NCBI GenBank assembly: GCA_016786615.1 | Contig: JAEUVX010000002.1 | Span: 124,001 to 188,000 of the forward strand | From: Flavipsychrobacter sp. | GTDB taxonomy: Bacteria > Bacteroidota > Bacteroidia > Chitinophagales > Chitinophagaceae | Length of the DNA: 64,000 nt | Direction of reading: 5' to 3' | In this document: positions 26,515 to 35,316 of the stretch, piece after piece | Layout: the number at the start of each line of letters is the position of its first letter | How positions within the stretch are numbered: the stretch's first letter is position 1 | Position numbers and translations under genes: made by a program | Notes under the pieces: model-generated | What the model was told of the DNA's origin: nothing | Databases searched by the model: none | Seen by the model: only the letters and a program-made list of their open reading frames with translations

Positions 26515-27376
26515 TAACCCAAGCTATCAATACTATAGACACAATAGCAAGCAGCAAACCTATGATGCGTTGCTTTGTCAGTTTCTCTTTCAAAAATAAT
26601 AATGCTGCCAATGTACTCAGCAATACAATACCAATATTATTCAGTGCAATAGCAATACTGCTCTGCATGCTTTTATCATTCAACATACGTATCAGGTAGT
26701 AAATGGAAAAATAATTGGGCACACCCAATACAATACCAGCTACAATATTCCTGTAGTGCAGTTGTATCTTTTTCATCGCTGCAAGTATGATTACCAGCAC
26801 CACCCCAATGCTTGCTGCAACAGCGAATACGTGTATGGGGAATACTGCCTGTTGCCTCACATCCTGCAGGTGATGATGCTCCACATATTTTGTGATTGAA
26901 TCCAGCGTACCGCTAAACAGGAATAGCAATGCAGGTAGCAACATGCCATGCTTAGCACTGTGCTCATCCTTATTATTAACAGACAAATACACCGCAGGAA
27001 AAGCCAATGCTATACCTACAATATTAATAACACTCAATCGCTCTCCATACAACACAACTGCAGCCACCACAGGTATCACCAGCGATAACTTATTAGCTAC
27101 CGAAGCAGTAGCCACACCATAGTTGCGTGTGCAGTATGCTATAAAATTAAAGAGGCTGATGTACATCACACCCATTGCCAATGCCCATCCAAACCACGGC
27201 TGCGTAGCACTTTCAGCTACTACAGGAAACTCTCCAAGAAACAGGCTACCCGTCACGACACACGTAATATAATTGACCACGATAGCCTGCAGTGTATCAA
27301 CTTTGTATTTCGGAAAAAGCTTAAAGAGAATAAACAGTGCTGCATTCAGCAGTACTGTCAACAAGAGAAACATCAT
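26507..27376 (-). CDS. EamA-like (DMT superfamily) membrane transporter
   Basis: 289 aa with ten hydrophobic helices arranged as two halves of five, as in the drug/metabolite transporter superfamily. The second-half motif VLLSTLAALLFLKEKLTKQRIIGLLLAIVSIVLIAW is characteristic of EamA domains (a Lys/Glu after the helix, then the terminal G-x-x-L-x-x-x-x-x-L). The substrate is unknown. Given overlaps with ribD and yigZ it is part of the same transcript; an exporter of a flavin-related metabolite is possible but unsupported. Confidence 0.8.
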   Translation of the reverse strand: MMFLLLTVLLNAALFILFKLFPKYKVDTLQAIVVNYITCVVTGSLFLGEFPVVAESATQPWFGWALAMGVMYISLFNFIAYCTRNYGVATASVANKLSLVIPVVAAVVLYGERLSVINIVGIALAFPAVYLSVNNKDEHSAKHGMLLPALLFLFSGTLDSITKYVEHHHLQDVRQQAVFPIHVFAVAASIGVVLVIILAAMKKIQLHYRNIVAGIVLGVPNYFSIYYLIRMLNDKSMQSSIAIALNNIGIVLLSTLAALLFLKEKLTKQRIIGLLLAIVSIVLIAWVNG

Positions 27377-28446
27377 AATCCCATACCCTCCGCATAAGGA
27401 TATTTGCTATCGCTGTTTACATATACGTGCAGCATATCTTCTGCAAGAGAGGTTTCAAATGCTTCCGCTGTATTGGTAAGCACAGGCGCAGCAATACCAT
27501 GTTCTATTACTTTATCACCTATTATCACTCTTGCTTCATCCCACAGTCCTTTTGCAATAAATGTATGCAGCAATTTCGCACCACCCTCTACTATCAGCGA
27601 TTGCACTTTAGCATCATACAATCGTTGCAGTATATTTTCTAGTAGATGCTCATCAAATTCCAGCTTTATGTATTGCAGGTTATCGCCCTGCTCATCTTTC
27701 TTATCATTCACCACCCATGTATCTGTTTCCCTTTTAAAGAGTTTCAGATTAGTTGGCAATATCAGCGAACGGTCAATAACAATGCGTAGGGGGTTCTTCC
27801 CTTCCCACAATCTCGATGTCAGTTGCGGGTCATCGGCCAATGCAGTATTCGTACCCACGATAATAGCATCTTCTTCCGTACGCCATTTATGTACTATACT
27901 GCTGCTATATACATTACTTATCTGGTAACGCCTGTTGCCATACGGTGCAAATATGCCGTTGGCAGACCGTGCCCATTTCAGGATAATATATGGGCGCTTA
28001 TGTTCCTGCACACAGAAGAACCTGCGGTTCAGCCATCTCCCTTCTTTGTCCAATATACCTGTAGTGGTTGCAATATTATTATCGTGCAGTATCTGCATAC
28101 CACGTCCGCCTACTTTTTCAAACGGGTCTGGGTTACATACTATCACTTCTTTTACACGCTCTTTCACCAGCCTCTCTGCACATGGTGGTGTTTTGCCATG
28201 ATGCGCACATGGCTCCAGGCTCACATACATCATGCTTTCGGGTATCAGTTGTTTATCTATATCTGCTACGCTTTCTATACAGTTCACTTCAGCATGTGCC
28301 TTACCATATTCCTTATGCCACCCCTCACCTATTATGCGCCCATTATGCACCAATACAGCACCTACCATCGGGTTTGGCGACACATAGCCTTTACCCAGTT
28401 GAGCAAGCTCTAAACAGCGGCGTATGTATTGCTCATGCATCATCAT
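27373..28446 (-). CDS. ribD: Bifunctional riboflavin biosynthesis deaminase/reductase
   Basis: 357 aa. The N-terminal cytidine-deaminase-like domain has the zinc motif HAEVNC and LEPCAHHGKTPPCAERLV (His, Cys, Cys ligands). The C-terminal reductase domain has KWARSANGIFAP, EEDAIIVGTNTALADDPQLTSR and SLIVEGGAKLLHTFI. Together these carry out the second and third steps of riboflavin synthesis (deamination and side-chain reduction of the pyrimidine). Three successive ATGs occur at 28446, 28443 and 28440. It is the first gene of the leftward operon and divergent from prmC across about 50 bp. Confidence 0.95.
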   Translation of the reverse strand: MMMHEQYIRRCLELAQLGKGYVSPNPMVGAVLVHNGRIIGEGWHKEYGKAHAEVNCIESVADIDKQLIPESMMYVSLEPCAHHGKTPPCAERLVKERVKEVIVCNPDPFEKVGGRGMQILHDNNIATTTGILDKEGRWLNRRFFCVQEHKRPYIILKWARSANGIFAPYGNRRYQISNVYSSSIVHKWRTEEDAIIVGTNTALADDPQLTSRLWEGKNPLRIVIDRSLILPTNLKLFKRETDTWVVNDKKDEQGDNLQYIKLEFDEHLLENILQRLYDAKVQSLIVEGGAKLLHTFIAKGLWDEARVIIGDKVIEHGIAAPVLTNTAEAFETSLAEDMLHVYVNSDSKYPYAEGMGL

Positions 28447-28484
28447 GCAAATATATCAAATTAGTTGCCCTTTAGGGTTTCGGT

Positions 28485-28492
28485 TATCTTTG
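28485..28492 (+). promoter_or_regulatory. -7 promoter box abutting prmC
   Basis: TATCTTTG matches TAnnTTTG and ends 4 bp before the prmC ATG (28497); predicts a leaderless or nearly leaderless transcript, as for pcm. Confidence 0.5.
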
Positions 28493-28496
28493 CAGG

Positions 28497-29354
28497 ATGT
28501 TTACATACAGCACGGCTTATTACGATTTGAAGAATGCATTGCAACCACTGTACGAAGAAGGAGAAGCCACTGCTATTGCACATGCTATATTAGAACATAT
28601 AACCGGTGCAGACAAACTTGAAAGACTTACGGAAAAAGACAAACCCCTGACTGCCATACAACAACAACAGTATATAATTACCAAAGAGCTGCTGCTGAAA
28701 GCAACCCCCGTACAATATATTATTGGCAAGACTTGGTTTCTCGGACGAGAGTTTATGGTAAACGATAGCGTACTGATACCACGCCCTGAAACAGAAGAAC
28801 TGGTTGATTGGATTGTAAAAGATAATGCAGGCAAATCTCCTTCAATCATTGATATTGGTACAGGTAGCGGCTGCATTGCAGTTTCGCTGAAATTGGACCT
28901 GCCACAAGCAACCGTAACAGCCTGCGATGTAAGCAGTGGTGCATTACTGGTTGCTCGTATGAATGCAAGCAATCTGGATGCTGATCTGGAAGTAAAACAT
29001 ATCGACTTTCTCAACCCGGAGCAGGTGGATACTTTAGGCAGGTACGATATCATAGCATCCAATCCGCCCTACATACCCGAATCAGATAAAAGCACTATAC
29101 ATGCCAATGTGCTGGAACATGAACCCCATGTTGCGCTTTTCGTCCCTACAGATGATGCCTTATTATTTTACCGCATTATAGCAGACTTCGGGCTTACAAA
29201 CCTGAATGACAACGGACTGGTGTATTGCGAACTTGACAGGGATTATGCACTGCAAACAAAAGACTTGTTCGAGTCAAAAGGATATATTAACGTAGAAGTA
29301 AGAAACGACATGGCAGGCAATACCCGTATGCTGAAGGCTCTGCTCAAAAAATAA
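28497..29354 (+). CDS. prmC: Release factor glutamine methyltransferase
   Basis: 285 aa. The N-terminal helical domain is followed by PVQYIIGKTWFLGREFMV, then LIPRPETEELVDWI, the SAM motif IIDIGTGSGCIAVSLKL, and the catalytic NPPY in IIASNPPYIPESD, which binds the glutamine side chain of the GGQ motif. It methylates release factors RF1 and RF2. It is monocistronic and divergent from ribD. Confidence 0.95.
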   Translation: MFTYSTAYYDLKNALQPLYEEGEATAIAHAILEHITGADKLERLTEKDKPLTAIQQQQYIITKELLLKATPVQYIIGKTWFLGREFMVNDSVLIPRPETEELVDWIVKDNAGKSPSIIDIGTGSGCIAVSLKLDLPQATVTACDVSSGALLVARMNASNLDADLEVKHIDFLNPEQVDTLGRYDIIASNPPYIPESDKSTIHANVLEHEPHVALFVPTDDALLFYRIIADFGLTNLNDNGLVYCELDRDYALQTKDLFESKGYINVEVRNDMAGNTRMLKALLKK

Positions 29355-29376
29355 GTCCTGCCACGAGGGCAGGACT
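29354..29376 (+). terminator. Terminator-like hairpin after prmC
   Basis: Perfect 9-bp GC-rich stem AGTCCTGCC / GGCAGGACT with the loop ACGAG, starting at the last base of the prmC stop codon. The following sequence is not T-rich, so intrinsic termination would be weak; it also faces the convergent PhaE-like gene. Confidence 0.5.
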
Positions 29377-29408
29377 CAGTTATTAAACACTACAACAAAC
29401 TATTTTAA

Positions 29409-30908
29409 TTAAGCTTTCTTGCTTTTGCTTTTTGTTTTCTCTTCACCTTCTTCAGCAACTTCTGTTAAATCCAGCATTTTTTCCAACTGGCGAACTTGCT
29501 TCTTCAGGTCATAGATAGTTTTGTACATTTCATCCATTTCGCTACGTGTAGCTACAGGGATAGCAACCATCATTTTTTCCATTTGTGCTTCTACGTCTTT
29601 GCGAAGTTTCATTTGCATCGCGCTAACTTCTGCCATCAGCTTGCTATACTCTTCGCTTTCAAACAAAGAAACATATACTTTATCGCTGATGTTCAACCAC
29701 TCTTGGTATACAGCCATCATGTTGCTGATCTCTTCACCTTTCTCAACTTTAGCAGCAATGTTTTCAGCCAGGCTATCCATTACTTTCACACCCTGGTTGT
29801 ATATCAGGTATTGCATTTCTGCATTCTTGATATTATAAACCATCATGCGGTTTGCGATGTCATTCCATTCCATCATAGATTTAGTATGTTGGTTAGGAGT
29901 CATCATTTTAGTGATAGGCGACATAGCATTGTTCAGGTTGCTGTACATAGTATTGTAACCATTCAGCATACCGCTGAACAAATCAGATGTGTTAGGCATC
30001 ATATTGTTTATCATGCCACGCACTTGCTGATAGTTGCCCATACCCATTTGGTTCATCTGGCCCATACCTTTCTGCATCATGTCAGTCATGTTCTGCATGT
30101 ACTGGCGGCTTTGCTCAGGCATAAAACCAAAATATTTATCCATCAGGTCTTTATACATAGCAGGGTTCATATACTGCTTGTACATTTCTGTATTGAATGT
30201 TTTTTCCTGGATAGACTTCATGAAAGGCATCCACATTTCAGCAAAACGACTGAAACCTTCTGTTACGTTTACCATATTGCGGTAAGCATCCTGTGTAGTA
30301 CCATTCTGCATGTTCTTTTGCATATCAGCAAAAGTATTGTTCAGCATACCATAATATTGGTTGAAAATAGAAGTCCAGTTTTCAGAAGCCTTCTTCATAC
30401 CGTCCATGCTGAATGGATTATTGTTCTGAAACTGATTTTGAAACTGGTTCATTGTATTGTTCCAGTTGTTCATCATGTTCATACCGTTCATCCAGTTGTT
30501 CCAGTTTGCAGTTTGTGAGTTCCATATGTTGCTGAACTGTTCCATTGGGTTAGCAGCAGTAGCTTGTTGCTGTTGTGTGCTATTCTTCATGTAGTCCATG
30601 TTCATTTCCCACATTTGCTTAGCCCAGCCCATTTGTGTGTTGAACCAGTTTTGATAGAACTCGTTCATCTTAGCCATATTATCTTGTGCGTTAGCAGTAG
30701 CTGTGCTTGCTTTTTCTGTAGTTGTAGAAAAAACAGACTTCTGACCATCCAGCCAGTTTTTATACCACTCGCTACCTTTAGCCATTGTATCATTTACCAT
30801 TGCATTACCGTTGGCAAGCTTTTTCGTGTTTTCCACTACTGTGTCAACAGCTTGTTTCTGTGCGTCCAGTACGCTCTCTACAAAGTTTTTGCTGTCTTGG
30901 TTAGCCAT
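29409..30908 (-). CDS. PhaE-like polyhydroxyalkanoate synthase subunit
   Basis: 499 aa, no signal peptide. The N-terminal about 35 residues resemble a phasin (FVESVLDAQKQAVDTVVENTKKLANG). A long Met/Asn/Gln/Trp-rich middle follows (around residues 110-170 and 265-300). The C-terminal third, ending with VATRSEMDEMYKTIYDLKKQVRQLEK, is the recognisable PHA_synth_III_E signature, in which PhaE pairs with the catalytic PhaC in class III PHA synthases. No phaC is in the window. The PhaJ-like gene lies divergently next to it. Its length exceeds the usual 350-400 aa of PhaE because of the low-complexity middle. An acidic/lysine tail (EEGEEKTKSKSKKA) ends the protein. Confidence 0.7.
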   Translation of the reverse strand: MANQDSKNFVESVLDAQKQAVDTVVENTKKLANGNAMVNDTMAKGSEWYKNWLDGQKSVFSTTTEKASTATANAQDNMAKMNEFYQNWFNTQMGWAKQMWEMNMDYMKNSTQQQQATAANPMEQFSNIWNSQTANWNNWMNGMNMMNNWNNTMNQFQNQFQNNNPFSMDGMKKASENWTSIFNQYYGMLNNTFADMQKNMQNGTTQDAYRNMVNVTEGFSRFAEMWMPFMKSIQEKTFNTEMYKQYMNPAMYKDLMDKYFGFMPEQSRQYMQNMTDMMQKGMGQMNQMGMGNYQQVRGMINNMMPNTSDLFSGMLNGYNTMYSNLNNAMSPITKMMTPNQHTKSMMEWNDIANRMMVYNIKNAEMQYLIYNQGVKVMDSLAENIAAKVEKGEEISNMMAVYQEWLNISDKVYVSLFESEEYSKLMAEVSAMQMKLRKDVEAQMEKMMVAIPVATRSEMDEMYKTIYDLKKQVRQLEKMLDLTEVAEEGEEKTKSKSKKA

Positions 30909-31240
30909 AGTTTAAGTTTTATACTTATTTAAAATATTGTTTCGTAATTTATACTGCGCAAAAGAAAAACTCCTATATTAGCAATCCGTTACCTCATCAT
31001 TATTCTTTCTTCACCTTTTTTCCGGAGGTCCTTTTGGCGCCGCAAAGGTAGGCAATTCCTATTAAAAAAATGTACATTTCAGTGGAAAATATCCCCTGAA
31101 TTAATTCTACACGCTGTGGATTTCGTCCCAAATCAGCCACTCTAAAGGATATTGGCTAATTGTTAATATTTTATTTTTATTGAAATTATCACCCTTTTTT
31201 CAAATTTCTACTATCTTAAGAAGGTAAAAACGACATTATT
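30909..31240. other. Divergent intergenic region between phaE-like and phaJ-like genes
   Basis: 332 bp, no gene. It contains a minus-strand -7 box at 31043-31050 for the PhaE-like gene, leaving a 5' leader of about 130 nt, and a purine-rich ribosome-binding stretch (AAGAAGG) upstream of 31241. No repeat or hairpin of note was seen. Confidence 0.6.
31043..31050 (-). promoter_or_regulatory. -7 promoter box of the PhaE-like gene
   Basis: Minus strand TACCTTTG, matching TAnnTTTG, about 135 bp upstream of the ATG at 30908; implies a long untranslated leader. Confidence 0.5.
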
Positions 31241-31651
31241 ATGCTAAAAGTAGGAGACGAGTTCCGCCACAAGTTCAGTTACACACAAGACGATGTAGAT
31301 ACGTATGCACGCGTTAGCGGTGACGTAAATCCGCTGCACATTGATGCAGAAGCAGGCAAAGCAAGTATGTTTGGCCGCAACATTATACATGGATTCCTCG
31401 GTGCCAGTGTTTTCACGAAAATATTCGGTGCACTGTGGTATGCAGACGGACATGTTTATATGAGCCAGAGTATGAAGTGGATGAAACCAATGTTTGTAGA
31501 TACAGAATACGAAGCGGTAATAACTGTAAAAGAAATCTATGCAGATAAAAACCGCATACTGTACGACTGCGCCGTATATGAAGTAAGCACAGGTGACAAA
31601 ACCATAGCCGGTGAAGCGCTGCTGTTGAACAAGAAGCAGTATGTGTGGTAG
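31241..31651 (+). CDS. MaoC/PhaJ-like (R)-specific enoyl-CoA hydratase
   Basis: 136 aa, single hotdog domain. The hydratase-2 motif is present: VSGDVNPLHIDAEAGKASMFGRNIIHGFLGASVF, with the catalytic Asp and His in D-x-N-P-x-H. PhaJ-type enzymes turn trans-2-enoyl-CoA from beta-oxidation into (R)-3-hydroxyacyl-CoA, the substrate for polyhydroxyalkanoate synthesis. The divergent PhaE-like gene makes this role plausible here, although the same fold also serves other acyl-CoA or acyl-ACP pathways. The ATG follows a good Shine-Dalgarno-like AAGAAGG. Confidence 0.8.
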   Translation: MLKVGDEFRHKFSYTQDDVDTYARVSGDVNPLHIDAEAGKASMFGRNIIHGFLGASVFTKIFGALWYADGHVYMSQSMKWMKPMFVDTEYEAVITVKEIYADKNRILYDCAVYEVSTGDKTIAGEALLLNKKQYVW

Positions 31652-31687
31652 TTAGGCGTTAGGCGTAAGTCATAAGGCATTAGTATA

Positions 31688-31716
31688 AAGCACCTCAATT
31701 GGGGTGCTTTATTTAT
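31688..31716 (+). terminator. Rho-independent terminator of the PhaJ-like gene
   Basis: Stem AAAGCACC / GGTGCTTT extended by a TC/GG pair set with loop AATT, followed by ATTTATTT. Confidence 0.75.
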
Positions 31717-31758
31717 TTGAATTTATTACTTTTAATATACCTCTAAAAACGCATCAAT

Positions 31759-32328
31759 ATGAAAAAGATTACCCTATATCTATCGATTGTAATAGTACTT
31801 TTGTCATGTAGTCCGTACAAGAAAATTACTAACACAACACTCCCTGATCCTTTTAAGTTTACATTAGTTGATTCGATTCCCCAAACAAAGAACCAATTAT
31901 ATGTAAAAGCTAATTCCTGGATGGCAAAAACACTCAATTCAGCTAAAGAGGTCATTCAAATGCAGGATAAAGAAGCTGGGAAACTGATAGGCAAGGCTGT
32001 AATTCAAGTCAATGGCCCCATAAATGGATTCGGCCAACCATTAGGCTATGATTATGTATATTATACAATAAGTATTGATGTAAAAGATGGCAAATACAGG
32101 TGTGTTTTGTCTGATTTTTATCATGAGGGGGGCACTCATACCGAAGGTAAGGCAGTTAAACAATCAACGTCTTACGGTAGCCTTGACAATAAATCGGTTC
32201 CATCAGAAATAATGTTTAGTATGCCAAATAGGTGGGATGGAATTAAATCTACAGCAATGACAAGAAGTCAAAATCTACTTGAAGATTTTAAAAAGAAAAT
32301 GAAGGATAAAAATACTGATGATTTTTAA
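31759..32328 (+). CDS. DUF4468-type lipoprotein
   Basis: 189 aa. The signal ends in a lipobox (VLLSCSP). The body has the TBP-like DUF4468 pattern: SKNQLYVKANSWMAKTLNSAK-like start (here QTKNQLYVKANSWMAK), AGKLIGKAVIQVNG, then YYTISIDVKDGKYRCVLSDFYHEG. These proteins are common in Bacteroidota envelopes and of unknown function. It stands alone, flanked by terminators. Confidence 0.7.
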   Translation: MKKITLYLSIVIVLLSCSPYKKITNTTLPDPFKFTLVDSIPQTKNQLYVKANSWMAKTLNSAKEVIQMQDKEAGKLIGKAVIQVNGPINGFGQPLGYDYVYYTISIDVKDGKYRCVLSDFYHEGGTHTEGKAVKQSTSYGSLDNKSVPSEIMFSMPNRWDGIKSTAMTRSQNLLEDFKKKMKDKNTDDF

Positions 32329-32395
32329 TGCCTCCCGTTCAAGCATCCTCGCTTGGTTTCCCGTCATGTCTCCGGAACGGGATACGGCGTATATA

Positions 32396-32435
32396 AAAAC
32401 AACAAACTGCCGTGTCCTTTACAGAGACACGGCAG
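32396..32435 (-). terminator. Rho-independent terminator of fumC
   Basis: Perfect 10-bp stem CTGCCGTGTC (32407-32416) / GACACGGCAG (32426-32435); on the minus strand it is followed by TTTGTTGTTTTTA. It lies 25 bp past the fumC stop. Confidence 0.85.
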
Positions 32436-32459
32436 CAAAATAATTATTCAACCTACCAA

Positions 32460-33860
32460 TTATTTTATCTCACCCACCATATCTTCCGGCTTCACCCATT
32501 CGTCAAATTGTTCAGACGTTACATAACCCAGATCCATTGCTGTTTGTTTCAGCGTTTTACCTTGTTTGTGTGCAGTCTGTGCTATTTCAGCAGCTTTATA
32601 GTAGCCTATCTTTGTGTTCAGCGATGTTACCAGCATCAGCGAGTTGTGCAGGTTAGCATCAATGTTTGCCTGTATTGGTTCAATACCTTCCGCACATTTA
32701 TCGTTGAATGATACACAACCATCACCTATCAGGCGTGCACTGTGCAGGAAGTTGAATATCATAACAGGTTTGAACACGTTCAGTTCAAAATGACCGTTAG
32801 AACCACCAATGCTGATAGCAACATCATTGCCCATTACCTGTGCAGCAATCATTGTCAATGCTTCACACTGTGTAGGGTTTACTTTACCCGGCATGATAGA
32901 TGAACCCGGTTCGTTATCAGGAATAAATATTTCACCGATACCGCAACGTGGGCCGGAGCTCAGCATACGGATGTCGTTAGCTATTTTCATCAGACTAACG
33001 GCAACTGTTTTCAGTGCACCATGTGCTTCCACGATAGCATCGTGCGCAGCCAGGCTTTCAAATTTATTTTCAGCAGTAACGAAAGGCAGTCCCGTCAGTT
33101 TAGCAATATTACCTGCTACATGCTCCGCATATCCTTTTGGTGTGTTGATACCTGTACCAACTGCAGTACCACCCAGCGCCAGTTCGCTCAGGTGAGCAAG
33201 TGTATTATTGATAGCACGCAGACCGTGGTCCAGTTGCGATACATAGCCGCTTATTTCCTGTCCCAGTGTCAGCGGGGTTGCATCCATAAAGTGCGTACGG
33301 CCAATCTTTACGATGTGCATGAACTCTTTCGCTTTCCTGTCCAGTGTATCGCGCAGTTTTTTTATGCCCGGTATTGTTACATCTATCAGCATCTTGTATG
33401 CTGCAATGTGCATTGCTGTAGGGAAAGTATCGTTTGAAGATTGTGATTTATTTACATCATCGTTCGGGTGAACGAATTTGTCTTTATCTGTCAGTTGGCC
33501 ACCATTGATAACGTGCGCGCGGTAAGCTACTACTTCATTCACGTTCATGTTCGATTGTGTACCCGAACCTGTTTGCCATACTACCAGCGGAAACTCATTA
33601 TCCAGTTTACCTTCCAGTATTTCATCACACACCTGTCCTATCAGTGCAGATTTTTCTGCAGCCAGTACACCCAAATCTGTATTGGTAAGTGCCGCAGCTT
33701 TTTTCAGGTAGGCAAATGCACGGATGATTTCCTTTGGCATCTTGTTGATGTCCTGTGCAATTTTGAAATTGTCGATAGAACGCTGTGTTTGCGCGCCGAA
33801 ATAAGCATTAACGGGTACTTTTACTTCACCCATCGTGTCTTTCTCAATACGGTATTCCAT
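32460..33860 (-). CDS. fumC: Fumarate hydratase, class II
   Basis: 466 aa, full length. Family markers: [14 protein letters not shown], the [21 protein letters not shown] block, [20 protein letters not shown], and the mobile active-site loop with its serine in [16 protein letters not shown]. It interconverts fumarate and malate in the TCA cycle and is the oxygen-stable, iron-free type. Monocistronic, with its own promoter and terminator. Confidence 0.95.
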   Translation of the reverse strand: MEYRIEKDTMGEVKVPVNAYFGAQTQRSIDNFKIAQDINKMPKEIIRAFAYLKKAAALTNTDLGVLAAEKSALIGQVCDEILEGKLDNEFPLVVWQTGSGTQSNMNVNEVVAYRAHVINGGQLTDKDKFVHPNDDVNKSQSSNDTFPTAMHIAAYKMLIDVTIPGIKKLRDTLDRKAKEFMHIVKIGRTHFMDATPLTLGQEISGYVSQLDHGLRAINNTLAHLSELALGGTAVGTGINTPKGYAEHVAGNIAKLTGLPFVTAENKFESLAAHDAIVEAHGALKTVAVSLMKIANDIRMLSSGPRCGIGEIFIPDNEPGSSIMPGKVNPTQCEALTMIAAQVMGNDVAISIGGSNGHFELNVFKPVMIFNFLHSARLIGDGCVSFNDKCAEGIEPIQANIDANLHNSLMLVTSLNTKIGYYKAAEIAQTAHKQGKTLKQTAMDLGYVTSEQFDEWVKPEDMVGEIK

Positions 33861-33903
33861 TATCTGAAGATATTTGTTAGAAGAATGATAATTATTTGCG
33901 GTG

Positions 33904-33911
33904 CAAAGGTA
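33904..33911 (-). promoter_or_regulatory. -7 promoter box of fumC
   Basis: Minus strand TACCTTTG, matching TAnnTTTG, 43 bp upstream of the fumC ATG (33860). A CTTTCC stretch about 19 bp upstream may supply the -33 element. Confidence 0.5.
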
Positions 33912-33950
33912 TTAAATGCATAGTTATAGGAAAGTGCATATTATTTATTT

Positions 33951-33958
33951 TAATTTTG
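33951..33958 (+). promoter_or_regulatory. -7 promoter box abutting the di-haem peroxidase gene
   Basis: TAATTTTG, matching TAnnTTTG, 6 bp before the GTG at 33965. It lies inside the longer open frame and so argues for the GTG as the real start. Confidence 0.5.
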
Positions 33959-33964
33959 CACATC

Positions 33965-34909
33965 GTGAAGCAAGGTATCATCATAGCTACATTAGCATTA
34001 GCCGTAATATTAGGGTTCTCTTTCAGCAAAACACCGCAGAAGATTACCAAAGAACGCCTCGGCGAAATGCTGTTTTTCGACCCCATCCTGTCTGAAGACA
34101 GCAGCATCAGTTGTGCATCCTGCCACAAACCTGCATTTGCATTCGCAGACACATCCGCTTTCAGCAAAGGTGTACATGGCCGCCTTGGCAACCGTAACAC
34201 ACCAAGCGCCATGAATGTCAGCGCCCGCGATTTCTTGTTCTGGGACGGTCGCGCATCCTCTTTAGAACAACAGGCACTGGGGCCTATCGAAAACCCGGTA
34301 GAGATGAACCTGAAACTCACAGAAGCTATCAAGCGCTTGAATCGCAGCAAAAAATACCGACACCTGTTTTACAGTATTTATAAAACTGCTCCTACAACCA
34401 AAACACTGGCAGCTGCTATTGCAGCCTACGAACGTACACTGGAAACATCTGCCACGCCCAACGACCGCTGGATGAATGACGAGCCCAATGGCATGACGGA
34501 ACAACAAGTGCGTGGCAGGGATTTGTTTCGTGTAAAAGCCAAATGTTTTGAATGCCACTTCTCCCCCGATTTCACAGGCGATGAGTTCCGCAGTATTGGA
34601 TTATTCAATGGTACTACGCACAAAGATTCGGGTAGGTATAATGTAACCAAAAACACTGCCGACATCGGCAAGATGAAAGTACCCGGCCTGCGCAACGTAG
34701 CTATGACAGCACCGTATATGCACGATGGTAGCTTCAAGACACTGCGGGAGGTGATAGACTATTACGACAACCCGCATGCCACAATGCCCGATGGCATTAA
34801 CAGAGATTCTGTACTCAGCCAGCCGCTGGGGCTAACAGAACAGGACAAGCAAGACCTTGAAGCCTTCCTGCATGCACTTACCGACGACAGGTTTACTAAA
34901 AAGAAATAA
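33965..34909 (+). CDS. Di-haem cytochrome c peroxidase (CcpA/MauG family)
   Basis: 314 aa from the GTG at 33965 (VKQGIIIATLALAVILG signal); the frame is open to 33896 but a promoter box lies in that extension. Two haem c sites are visible: CASCHKPAFAF near residue 51 and CFECHFSPDF near 193, with RLGEMLFFDPILS before the first and the MHDGSFKTLREVIDYYD block with a likely Met ligand near the C-terminus. It reduces hydrogen peroxide in the periplasm or belongs to the MauG-like oxidase branch. Divergent from fumC. A second member of the family is encoded at 56559. Confidence 0.88.
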   Translation: MKQGIIIATLALAVILGFSFSKTPQKITKERLGEMLFFDPILSEDSSISCASCHKPAFAFADTSAFSKGVHGRLGNRNTPSAMNVSARDFLFWDGRASSLEQQALGPIENPVEMNLKLTEAIKRLNRSKKYRHLFYSIYKTAPTTKTLAAAIAAYERTLETSATPNDRWMNDEPNGMTEQQVRGRDLFRVKAKCFECHFSPDFTGDEFRSIGLFNGTTHKDSGRYNVTKNTADIGKMKVPGLRNVAMTAPYMHDGSFKTLREVIDYYDNPHATMPDGINRDSVLSQPLGLTEQDKQDLEAFLHALTDDRFTKKK

Positions 34910-34955
34910 GAACTGATATTCGCAAACAAGAAGTTCCTGCAGGGGATTTAGGGGT

Positions 34956-35285
34956 TTAATGACTTGACACAAACTTCAATCCTATTATAGATGCTATCAG
35001 TGTGAATATGAAAAACAACCGCCAGAATGTTGCGGGCTCTTTAAAGAATACAATCCCCATAATTACAGTACCTACCGCACCAATACCCGTCCACACTGCA
35101 TAGGCAGTACCCATTGGCAATGTTTGGGTAGCCTTGTACAGCAAATACATGCTCAGGCTCAGCGATACAAAGAAGCCAACTATCCACATAGTAGCATCAC
35201 TACCGGTAGCTTCTTTTGCTTTGCTCAGGCAAAAAGTAAACCCTACTTCAAACAAACCTGCAATAATCAGTATCAGCCAGTTCAT
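34956..35285 (-). CDS. Small multidrug resistance family exporter, Gdx/SugE type
   Basis: 109 aa, four membrane helices. The N-terminus MNWLILIIAGLFEVGFTF carries the essential Glu13 of SMR proteins, and LPMGTAYAVWTGIGAVGTVIMGIVFFKE is the conserved helix 3. The WLILIIAGLFEV start and GIGLK-type ending (IIGLKFVSSH) fit the Gdx (SugE) branch, which exports guanidinium, better than the EmrE multidrug branch. No guanidine riboswitch could be recognised in the 32 bp before the gene. Confidence 0.85.
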   Translation of the reverse strand: MNWLILIIAGLFEVGFTFCLSKAKEATGSDATMWIVGFFVSLSLSMYLLYKATQTLPMGTAYAVWTGIGAVGTVIMGIVFFKEPATFWRLFFIFTLIASIIGLKFVSSH

Positions 35286-35316
35286 ATTTGTCAGTTTTCA
35301 AAATCAAAGTTGATAT

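Noticed and set aside
27823-28413. 196-codon open frame antisense to ribD
   Set aside because: ribD is full length with all catalytic motifs; the antisense frame is Cys/Tyr/Phe-rich shadow sequence.
28520-29062. 180-codon open frame antisense to prmC
   Set aside because: Ser/Ala-rich shadow frame opposite a gene with intact NPPY and SAM motifs.
29496-30518. Long plus-strand open frame of 340 codons, extremely His-rich, opposite the PhaE-like gene
   Set aside because: It arises because the sense gene is full of ATG (Met) codons, whose complement reads CAT (His). It has no start context and no family features.
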